Assembly (NCBI GenBank): GCA_028678635.1
Contig: JAJRDC010000087.1
Coordinates: 1 to 6,002, forward strand
Direction of reading: 5' to 3'
Source: Methanomicrobiales archaeon
Lineage (GTDB): Archaea; Halobacteriota; Methanomicrobia; Methanomicrobiales; JACTUA01
Length of the DNA: 6,002 bases
Below are positions 1 to 4,969 of this stretch, in pieces. The position numbers and the translations under genes were made by a program. The notes beneath the pieces are model-generated. The model was not told the origin of the DNA and did not search any database. It saw only the letters and a list, made by a program, of their open reading frames with translations. Numbering within the stretch: position 1 is the stretch's first letter; every line of letters starts with the position of its first letter.

Positions 1-3
1 CCA

Positions 4-12
4 TTTTATAAA
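4..12 (+). promoter_or_regulatory. Possible TATA box for rpl10e
   Basis: An AT-only stretch (TTTTATAAA) stands out in very GC-rich DNA just upstream of rpl10e and resembles an archaeal TATA box. Its centre is about 35 nt before the ATG. With the usual 24-27 nt spacing, transcription would start near position 32-35, leaving a leader of only about 10 nt. That leader would keep the GGGAG at 36-40 but cut off most of the AGGAG at 29-33. The upstream BRE region lies outside the window, so this is a tentative call. Confidence 0.4.
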
Positions 13-42
13 GCACGCGAGTCTGATCAGGAGAAGGGAGCC

Positions 43-771
43 ATGGTGCGAAAACCCGCCAGAATGTACCGGAACCTTGCCAAGAAGGCCTATACCAGGC
101 GCGAATACATGGGCGGGGTCCCCGGTTCCAAGATCGTCACGTTCGACATGGGGAACCTGAACCAGGAGTTCCCGCTGGAGATCTCCCTGGTGGCCGAGGA
201 GGGCTGCCAGATCCGGCACACGGCGCTCGAAGCCGCCCGCATCAGCATCAACCGCCGGCTGATGGGGAACCTGGGCCGGATGAACTTCTACCTGAAGTTC
301 CGGGTCTACCCCCACCACGTGCTGCGTGAGAACAAGCAGGCCACGGGGGCCGGGGCGGACCGGGTCTCGGAAGGGATGCGCCTCGCCTTCGGGAAGGCGG
401 TCGGCACCGCCGCCCGGGTGCGGGCCGGCCAGAAGATCATCTCCCTCTTCACGTTCCACGAGCTGGAAGAGAAGGCCAAGGATGCCCTCCACCACGGGGC
501 CTACAAGCTCCCTACACCCTCCCGTATGGTCTTTGAGGAACACGAGGTCCATGGACCCATCACCGGGCCGGTTGCCTTCGTCGCCGAGAAGGAACCGGAG
601 CCGGAGAAGGAGGAGAAGGCCGCCGAGGGGGCCGCCGAGGGGGCCGAGGGAGAGGAGAAGGGAGCCGAGAAGGGCGCGGAGAAGGGAGAGGAGAAGAAGG
701 GGGAGGAGAAGAAGGAGGACCGGAAGGGGAAGGAACACGGCAGGGAGCACCGGAAGGAACACAAGCTGTGA
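43..771 (+). CDS. rpl10e: Archaeal large-subunit ribosomal protein L10e (uL16 family) with charged C-terminal tail
   Basis: L10e is the archaeal/eukaryotic counterpart of bacterial L16. It sits in the 50S subunit near the peptidyl transferase centre and 5S rRNA and helps position tRNA. The family core is clear over residues 1 to about 175: an N-terminal [19 protein letters not shown] block, a [11 protein letters not shown] block near 28-38, and a conserved loop [19 protein letters not shown] at about 95-113 followed by AFGK.VG.AARV.AGQ. Archaeal homologues are usually about 165-180 residues long. This one has 242, because residues 182-242 form a low-complexity tail of E, K, G and A that turns basic and His-containing at the very end. 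ATG 43 is chosen because it begins the conserved [10 protein letters not shown] sequence and has AGGAG at 29-33 (9-nt spacer). It appears monocistronic: a T-rich terminator-like tract and a new promoter follow. The identity of the core is secure; the role of the tail is unknown. Confidence 0.97.
   Translation: MVRKPARMYRNLAKKAYTRREYMGGVPGSKIVTFDMGNLNQEFPLEISLVAEEGCQIRHTALEAARISINRRLMGNLGRMNFYLKFRVYPHHVLRENKQATGAGADRVSEGMRLAFGKAVGTAARVRAGQKIISLFTFHELEEKAKDALHHGAYKLPTPSRMVFEEHEVHGPITGPVAFVAEKEPEPEKEEKAAEGAAEGAEGEEKGAEKGAEKGEEKKGEEKKEDRKGKEHGREHRKEHKL
619..714 (+). repeat. 12-nt in-frame tandem repeat region encoding the L10e tail
   Basis: Within the 3' end of rpl10e the sequence runs as eight consecutive 12-nt units. 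Units 619-630 and 631-642 are identical (GCCGCCGAGGGG, AAEG twice). Unit 643-654 is a variant encoding AEGE. Units beginning at 655, 667 and 679 all start GAGAAGGG ([12 protein letters not shown]), and those at 691 and 703 are degenerate (EKKG, EEKK). The period is a multiple of three, so unit gain or loss keeps the frame. The exact tandem copy suggests recent expansion by replication slippage, which is an inference. The + strand is almost pure purine here. Confidence 0.8.
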
Positions 772-796
772 ACCTGAAATACCACATTTCCCAACC

Positions 797-832
797 TTTT
801 CTGCATTTTCCACCCGTTCCAGACCGTTTTTT
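797..832 (+). terminator. Oligo-T tracts, probable rpl10e transcription terminator
   Basis: Three T runs (TTTT at 797-800, TTTT at 806-809, TTTTTT at 827-832) lie 26-61 nt after the rpl10e stop in otherwise GC-rich DNA. Archaeal RNA polymerase commonly terminates at such oligo-T stretches without needing a hairpin, and I see no convincing stem-loop here. The position between a finished gene and a new TATA box fits a terminator. No other gene is seen in the 772-879 gap. Confidence 0.45.
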
Positions 833-848
833 CCCGCCGTATCTCACC

Positions 849-860
849 AAGGTTATATAC
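849..860 (+). promoter_or_regulatory. TATA box (with possible BRE) of the fum-kor-suc operon
   Basis: TTATATAC at 853-860, preceded by AAGG at 849-852 as a possible partial BRE, is the clearest archaeal promoter element in the window. Its centre (about 856-857) lies 24-27 nt before the two in-frame ATGs at 880 and 883. That spacing puts the transcription start on the start codon itself. The 20 nt before the ATG are pyrimidine-rich (TGTTCTCCCCCATTCCC) with no Shine-Dalgarno match, so the operon mRNA is probably leaderless. It is presumed to drive all genes from fumA to sucC and beyond. Confidence 0.7.
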
Positions 861-879
861 TGTTCTCCCCCATTCCCAT

Positions 880-1725
880 ATGATGCGTGACCCCGGCGAT
901 CCTGCCCTGTTCACCGCCATTGCCCGTGCCACCCGGGATGCGCTTGCGGAAGCAGAGGTGAACCTCCCCACGGACGTGATCGCGGCCCTGGAGAAGGCCC
1001 GTTCCCGGGAGCGGAACCCGGTCGCCCGTGGGGAACTGGATCAGATCCTCGGGAACGTAGCCCTGGCGGCAGGGCGGAAAGCCCCCCTGTGCCAGGATAC
1101 CGGCGTACCGGTGGTGTACGTGACCCTCCCTCCCGATCTGCCCTACACGGTCCACCTGCACCGGGCTGTGGAGGAAGGGGTCCGGCAGGCCACCCGGGAG
1201 GTGCCCCTGCGCCCCAACGTCGTGGATCCCCTGACCCGAAAGAACACCGGGGACAACACGGGGCCGGGTATCCCCGCCGTCCATGTCCGGCCGGGAAATG
1301 AGCTCCGGATCACGGTGCTTCCCAAGGGGGCGGGAGCCGAGAATGTCTCCCGGATCGGGATGCTCCTCCCCACGGAAGCGGGGAGCATCCCCCGGTTCGT
1401 AGCCGAGACCGTGCTCATGGCCGGTGGGAGACCCTGCCCCCCGGTGATCCTGGGAGTCGGGATCGGGGGGACCTTTGATCTGGCGGCGGCACGGGCCAAG
1501 GAGGCCCTCCTCCTTCCCATCGACACGATGGATCCGTATGAACAGGAGATCTGCGATGCCGTGAATACCCTGGGTATAGGCCCCATGGGCCTGGGAGGGG
1601 ATACCACGGCGCTGGCCGTGAAGGTGCTCCGGGCAGCCTGCCACACGGCTTCGCTCCCTGTTGCGGTGAATGTCCAGTGCTGGGCGTCCCGGCGGGCGAG
1701 CCGGGTGGTGGAGGTGCCGCGGTGA
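880..1725 (+). CDS. fumA: Class I (iron-sulfur) fumarate hydratase, alpha subunit
   Basis: This is the larger subunit of the two-subunit, oxygen-sensitive fumarase that interconverts malate and fumarate in the cytoplasm. In methanogens it works in the reductive branch towards succinate. The protein has 281 residues, normal for a separate alpha subunit. It shows the three Cys expected to ligate the catalytic [4Fe-4S] cluster: C71 in PLCQDTG, C186 in GGRPCPP followed by VGIGGTFD, and C267 in VQCWASRR after the ASLPVAV segment. Other family blocks are KNTGDNTGPGIP at 121-132 and the LPKGAGAENVSR segment at 147-158. The start is ATG 880 or the adjacent ATG 883. There is no ribosome binding site, but the TATA box at 853-860 fits a leaderless start here. 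The stop overlaps the fumB start by 4 nt. Tartrate dehydratase subunit TtdA is a close homologue. The kor and suc neighbours favour fumarase. Confidence 0.94.
   Translation: MMRDPGDPALFTAIARATRDALAEAEVNLPTDVIAALEKARSRERNPVARGELDQILGNVALAAGRKAPLCQDTGVPVVYVTLPPDLPYTVHLHRAVEEGVRQATREVPLRPNVVDPLTRKNTGDNTGPGIPAVHVRPGNELRITVLPKGAGAENVSRIGMLLPTEAGSIPRFVAETVLMAGGRPCPPVILGVGIGGTFDLAAARAKEALLLPIDTMDPYEQEICDAVNTLGIGPMGLGGDTTALAVKVLRAACHTASLPVAVNVQCWASRRASRVVEVPR
1710..1716 (+). promoter_or_regulatory. Shine-Dalgarno site fixing the fumB GTG start
   Basis: GGAGGTG lies inside the fumA 3' end, 5 nt before GTG 1722. It matches the complement of the archaeal 16S rRNA 3' tail and supports GTG 1722 over the upstream in-frame ATG at 1677, which would extend FumB into fumA by 15 residues. 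Confidence 0.7.
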
Positions 1726-2279
1726 ACCTCCGCACCCCCCTCACGGACGGGGTGCTGGACCTCAGGGCCGGTGACCGGGTCACCCTCTCCGGGACGGTAT
1801 ACACCGCCCGTGACGAGGCCCATGAGCGGATGCGGCGGGAGGGGATCCCGTTCGATCCCAGCGGGGCCGCCGTGTACCATTGCGGGCCGGTGGTGGCAGG
1901 GGACCGGATCCTGGCCGCCGGTCCCACCACCTCTGCCCGGATGAACGCGTTCACGGGATTTTTGCTGGACGCCGGCGTCCGGGCCATCATCGGCAAGGGA
2001 GGGATGTCTTCGGCGGTGGGGGATCTCATGCGCGGGAGGGCCGTGTACCTGGCCTTCACCGGCGGGTGTGCCGTCCTCGCCGCCTCACGGATGCGGCTCC
2101 GGGGCGTGTACTTCCCGGACCTGGGGATGGCCGAGGCGGTCTGGGCCATCGAGCTGGACCACCTCCCACTCGTCGTGGGGATGGATGCCCACGGGGGGGA
2201 TCTCTTCGCGGAAGTCGGGGAGAAAGCGAAAATGGCTTTTCTCCGGCTGTCCAAGAGTACCGGGAAGGAGACGGCATGA
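1722..2279 (+). CDS. fumB: Class I (iron-sulfur) fumarate hydratase, beta subunit
   Basis: This is the smaller fumarase subunit, corresponding to the C-terminal domain of single-chain class I fumarases. It completes the active site with the FumA cluster. From GTG 1722 it has 185 residues, the usual size. Family motifs in order are TARDEAHER (28-36), YHCGPV (52-57), GPTTSARM (67-74), GKGGM (91-95), FTGGCA (112-117) and GMAEAVW (135-141). By analogy with structurally studied class I fumarases, T69, R73 and K92 are expected to be substrate-binding or catalytic residues; this is my motif alignment, not a computed one. The start overlaps the fumA stop (GTGA) and has GGAGGTG at 1710-1716. The stop overlaps the korD start (ATGA). 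The subunit pair and its order match archaeal and syntroph fumarases. Tartrate dehydratase subunit TtdB is the main alternative. Confidence 0.93.
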   Translation: MNLRTPLTDGVLDLRAGDRVTLSGTVYTARDEAHERMRREGIPFDPSGAAVYHCGPVVAGDRILAAGPTTSARMNAFTGFLLDAGVRAIIGKGGMSSAVGDLMRGRAVYLAFTGGCAVLAASRMRLRGVYFPDLGMAEAVWAIELDHLPLVVGMDAHGGDLFAEVGEKAKMAFLRLSKSTGKETA

Positions 2280-2548
2280 AGCTGGTCATCGACGAGGAGC
2301 GGTGCAAGGGCTGCAACCTCTGCACGATGGTCTGCCCGTACCGGATCTTCCAGGAGGGGTCCAGGCCCAACGAGAAGGGTATCGTGATCCCCTCCATGGA
2401 CCGGCCGGAGCGCTGCCCCAACTGCCGGCTCCAGAAGCTGTACGGGAGAACCCTCTGCGGGGTCTGCCAGATGATCTGCCCGGATCAGGCGATCCAGTGG
2501 GAAGAGGAGGCTCCCCGGGAACGGCAGAAGGTGGTGATCGAGTATTGA
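2276..2548 (+). CDS. korD: 2-oxoglutarate:ferredoxin oxidoreductase, delta (2[4Fe-4S] ferredoxin-like) subunit
   Basis: This 90-residue protein is the electron-carrying delta subunit of the KorABCD complex and should pass electrons between soluble ferredoxin and the cluster in KorB. The first cluster motif is canonical: C10-x2-C13-x2-C16-x3-C20-P. The second half has five Cys: C47-x2-C50, then ten residues, then C61-x2-C64-x3-C68-P. The first Cys of a standard second CxxCxxCxxxCP motif would fall at position 58, which is Arg, so C47 or C50 must replace it across a loop. Two [4Fe-4S] clusters remain likely. ATG 2276 has AAGGAG at 2265-2270 (5-nt spacer) and overlaps the fumB stop by 4 nt. The frame is open further upstream, but that is inside fumB without family similarity. 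Its position directly before korA is typical of archaeal korDABC operons. Confidence 0.9.
   Translation: MKLVIDEERCKGCNLCTMVCPYRIFQEGSRPNEKGIVIPSMDRPERCPNCRLQKLYGRTLCGVCQMICPDQAIQWEEEAPRERQKVVIEY
2530..2539 (+). promoter_or_regulatory. Extended Shine-Dalgarno site fixing the korA TTG start
   Basis: GGTGGTGATC matches GGAGGTGATC, the full complement of the archaeal 16S rRNA 3' tail, at 9 of 10 positions. It lies 5 nt before TTG 2545. No comparable site precedes the alternative in-frame ATG at 2563. This strong site may compensate for the weak TTG codon. Confidence 0.7.
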
Positions 2549-3645
2549 CCCGCACTGAGTTCATGCAGGGAAACGTGGCCTGTGCCGAGGGGGCTCTCGC
2601 CGCCGGCTGCACGTTCTTCGGCGGGTACCCCATCACGCCCTCCACCGAGGTAGCCGAGCACATGGCGGCCAAGCTCCCGAAGAAGGGCGGGTTCTTCATC
2701 CAGATGGAGGACGAGATTGCGTCCCTGGCCGCCGTCCTCGGAGCCTCCTGGACCGGCGCCCGGGCCATGACGGCCACGTCGGGGCCGGGCTTCTCCCTTA
2801 TGATGGAGCACGTGGGGTACGCCGTCATGACCGAGACCCCCTGCGTCATCGTGAACATCCAGCGGGGGGGTCCGAGCACCGGCCAGCCCACCCTGGGGGC
2901 CCAGGGGGACATGCTCCAGTGCCGATTCGGGTCCCACGGCGATTACAGCGTCATCGCCCTCTCCCCGGCCTCGGTCCAGGAGATGTTCTCCCTCACGGTG
3001 AAGGCGTTCAACCTGGCGGACCGGTTCCGGGTGCCGGTCTTTGTCATGTCCGACGAGATTATCGGCCATATGCGGGAGCGCTTCACGATCCCGGACGGGG
3101 TGGAGATCGTGCCGAGGAGGCCCCTTGAGAAAGGCGCCCTTCCCTTCGCTGCAGGCCCGGACGGGATTCCCGGCTTCCCTGTCTTCGGGCAGGGCCACGG
3201 GGTCCACGTGACCGGCCTCACCCATGACGAGCGGGGCTACCCCCGGGCCACGAGCCCCGACATCCACGAGGAACTGGTCATGCGCCTGGTCCGGAAGGTG
3301 GAGTCCGCCCGCCGGGAGGTCGCCGACTTTTCCGTCCTGAATCCCGGTGCCGAGAAGGTCTTTATCTCGTACGGCGCCCCCGCCCGGGCGGTGCAGCAGG
3401 TGCTCCATGACCGGAAGGACCCTTCCCTCGGGCACCTGCAGCTCCGGACCGTCTGGCCCTTCCCCGAGTTCGCCCTCAGAGAGTTCCCGGACGCGAAGGT
3501 CTTCCTCTTTCCGGAGATGAACATGGGCCAGGTGGCACGGGAGGCGGACCGGCACACGGACATCCCCGTGGTGCCCGTTCCCCGGCTGGGCGGGGAGCTC
3601 CACACCCCCGCGATGCTGGAAGCGGCCCTGGAGGCGCACCCGTGA
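2545..3645 (+). CDS. korA: 2-oxoglutarate:ferredoxin oxidoreductase, alpha subunit
   Basis: KorA pairs with KorB to form the thiamine-diphosphate active site that, in methanogens, reductively carboxylates succinyl-CoA to 2-oxoglutarate. From TTG 2545 the protein has 366 residues, close to the usual size of about 375. The N-terminal pyrimidine-binding domain (about 1-185) opens with EFMQGNVACAEGA and shows GYPITPSTE (27-35), MEDEIA (54-59), TSGPG (78-82) and IQRGGPSTGQPT (105-116). TGLTHDERGYP (223-233) is typical of the KorA branch, and a transketolase C-terminal-type domain spans roughly 262-345. TTG 2545 is preferred over ATG 2563 because of the strong site at 2530-2539 and because it keeps the residues just before EFMQGN and the 4-nt overlap with korD (TTGA). 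Specificity for 2-oxoglutarate instead of branched 2-oxoacids rests mainly on the fum and suc neighbours. Confidence 0.94.
   Translation: MTRTEFMQGNVACAEGALAAGCTFFGGYPITPSTEVAEHMAAKLPKKGGFFIQMEDEIASLAAVLGASWTGARAMTATSGPGFSLMMEHVGYAVMTETPCVIVNIQRGGPSTGQPTLGAQGDMLQCRFGSHGDYSVIALSPASVQEMFSLTVKAFNLADRFRVPVFVMSDEIIGHMRERFTIPDGVEIVPRRPLEKGALPFAAGPDGIPGFPVFGQGHGVHVTGLTHDERGYPRATSPDIHEELVMRLVRKVESARREVADFSVLNPGAEKVFISYGAPARAVQQVLHDRKDPSLGHLQLRTVWPFPEFALREFPDAKVFLFPEMNMGQVAREADRHTDIPVVPVPRLGGELHTPAMLEAALEAHP
3630..3634 (+). promoter_or_regulatory. Shine-Dalgarno site for the korB GTG start
   Basis: GGAGG inside the last codons of korA lies 7 nt before GTG 3642, supporting a GTG start that overlaps the korA stop codon. 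Confidence 0.65.
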
Positions 3646-4430
3646 CCTTCCAGGACTGGTACCGGGTGGACCGGCTCCCCACCATCTACTGCGCCGGGTG
3701 CGGCAACGGCACCGTGATCAACTGCGCGCTGCATGCCGTGGATGCGATGGGATGGAAGAAGGACGACACGGTCTTTGTCGGCGGGATCGGGTGCTCCTCC
3801 CGGGCGCCCGGCTACATCGCCACCGACTCCCTCCACACGACCCACGGGAGGGCGCTCGCATTTGCCACGGGGGTCAAGCTGGCGAAACCGGACCTGCACC
3901 TCGTGGTCTTCACGGGCGACGGGGACCTGGCCGCCATCGGGGGCAACCACTTCATCCACGCCTGCCGGCGGAATGTCGACATGACGGTGATCTGCATGAA
4001 CAACTGGATCTACGGGATGACCGGTGGCCAGGGGTCCCCCACCACGCCGGTGGGGGCCCAGTCCACCACCACGCCCTACGGTTCAGCCGAGGGGGTCTTT
4101 GACATCTCGGAGCTGGCGGTGGCCGCGGGGGCGAATCACGTGGCCCGGTGGACTTCCTACCACGTGAAGGAGCTGACCCGGGCGATCCAGACCGGCCTAG
4201 AGACCCCCGGGTTCTCCCTGATCGAGGCGCTGGTCCAGTGCCCCACCGGGTATGGCCGGCGCAACCGGCTCAGGGAGGTCTCGGACATGATCGAGCTCTT
4301 CCGGACCCGGGCAATGCTGCTCTCCCGGTACCGGAGGCTGGTGACCGAGGGAAAGCCGGTCCCTCCCGATACCATCACGGTGGGGGAGTTCATCCGCAGG
4401 AACCGACCGGTGATGGGGGGGCCGAAGTGA
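3642..4430 (+). CDS. korB: 2-oxoglutarate:ferredoxin oxidoreductase, beta (TPP-binding) subunit
   Basis: KorB binds the diphosphate end of thiamine diphosphate and the proximal [4Fe-4S] cluster of the oxidoreductase. It has 262 residues, slightly below the usual 270-300. The likely cluster Cys are all present: C17 and C20 in YCAGCGNG, C51 in GGIGCSSR and C200 in VQCPTGYGRRN. The TPP/Mg motif starts with GDGD at 92-95, continues through AIGGNH, and ends at NN (120-121) within NNWIYGMTGGQ. TTPYG at 143-147 is also typical of the family. GTG 3642 overlaps the korA stop (GTGA) and has GGAGG at 3630-3634. The stop overlaps korC. A run of seven G at 4415-4421 sits just before the stop; slipping back one base there would read into korC without meeting a stop. 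Confidence 0.95.
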   Translation: MTFQDWYRVDRLPTIYCAGCGNGTVINCALHAVDAMGWKKDDTVFVGGIGCSSRAPGYIATDSLHTTHGRALAFATGVKLAKPDLHLVVFTGDGDLAAIGGNHFIHACRRNVDMTVICMNNWIYGMTGGQGSPTTPVGAQSTTTPYGSAEGVFDISELAVAAGANHVARWTSYHVKELTRAIQTGLETPGFSLIEALVQCPTGYGRRNRLREVSDMIELFRTRAMLLSRYRRLVTEGKPVPPDTITVGEFIRRNRPVMGGPK

Positions 4431-4969
4431 GGCACGAGGTCCGTTTCAGCGGGTTCGGAGGCCAGGGGATCATCCTCTCCGCCGTTATCCTGGGGAGGGC
4501 CGTGGCCCTCTATGACGGGAAGCACGCGGTCCAGACACAGGTCTACGGGCCGGAGGCCCGGGGCGGGGCCTCCATGTCGGCGGTGATCATTGATGACGAG
4601 CCCATCCTGTACCCCGAGGTATCGGTCCCGGATATCTACGTGATCATGTCCCAGGAGGGATTCCTGCGCTACGGGGCCGGTGCACCCAAGGATGCCGTGA
4701 TGATCCTTGACTCCGACATGGTGAAGGGGCGCCCCGCGTGCACGTACCGGGAGATCCCTGCCACTTCCGAGGCCGGAAAGACCCTGGGAAGGGTGATCGT
4801 GGCCAACATCGTGATGCTGGGGGCACTCGTGGAGGCGACCGGGATCGTGAGTGCGGGGGCGATGGAGAAGGCGATCCGGGACTCGGTGCCCAAGGGGACC
4901 GAGGACCTGAACCTGCGGGCGTTCCGCCGGGGGATGGAGATGGCCGGAGGGAGGGGAGGACAGGGATGA
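4427..4969 (+). CDS. korC: 2-oxoglutarate:ferredoxin oxidoreductase, gamma subunit
   Basis: This is the gamma subunit of the four-subunit oxidoreductase. Gamma domains contribute to the CoA-dependent half reaction and complex assembly. At 180 residues it has the usual length and shows the signatures RFSGFGGQGIILSA (6-19) and QVYGPEARGG (38-47), followed by the Asp-rich PDIYVIMSQEGF region near 68-79. The start is GTG 4427, placing MRHEVRFSGFGGQG at the N-terminus as in homologues and overlapping the korB stop (GTGA). The ribosome binding site is weak compared with neighbouring genes: only GGTGATG at 4409-4415, 11 nt upstream, plus a G run. Translation may therefore depend on coupling to korB. 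The stop overlaps the sucC start (ATGA). An upstream extension of the open frame lies inside korB and is not gene-like. Confidence 0.94.
   Translation: MRHEVRFSGFGGQGIILSAVILGRAVALYDGKHAVQTQVYGPEARGGASMSAVIIDDEPILYPEVSVPDIYVIMSQEGFLRYGAGAPKDAVMILDSDMVKGRPACTYREIPATSEAGKTLGRVIVANIVMLGALVEATGIVSAGAMEKAIRDSVPKGTEDLNLRAFRRGMEMAGGRGGQG
4955..4959 (+). promoter_or_regulatory. Shine-Dalgarno site for sucC
   Basis: GGAGG within the purine-rich 3' end of korC lies 6 nt before ATG 4966. It supports this start and the ATGA overlap with korC. Confidence 0.65.

Noticed and set aside
501..971. Minus-strand open frame with a Ser/Phe/Pro-rich product spanning the rpl10e tail and the intergenic gap
   Set aside because: Its repetitive [13 protein letters not shown] product is the reverse complement of the L10e tail repeats. 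It runs through the oligo-T tract and the fum promoter, and has no independent support.
1677..1724. ATG 1677 as an earlier start of fumB
   Set aside because: It would add 15 Gly/Ala-rich residues not expected in the family and lie deep within fumA. GTG 1722 has a good GGAGGTG site and matches the 4-nt overlap pattern.
2068..2544. Upstream extension of the korA frame through korD and into fumB
   Set aside because: The extra 159 codons encode an Arg/Pro/Ser-rich sequence that is a frame shadow of fumB and korD. KorA homology begins right after TTG 2545.
2485..3639. Long open frame of 384 codons on the minus strand opposite korA
   Set aside because: It is fully antisense to korA, which has strong family motifs throughout. 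Long antisense frames are expected in such GC-rich DNA, and its product is low-complexity (G, P, H, R) with no recognisable domain.
4148..4426. Upstream extension of the korC frame into korB
   Set aside because: It is a shadow of korB coding sequence without family similarity. The gamma-subunit signature begins right after GTG 4427.
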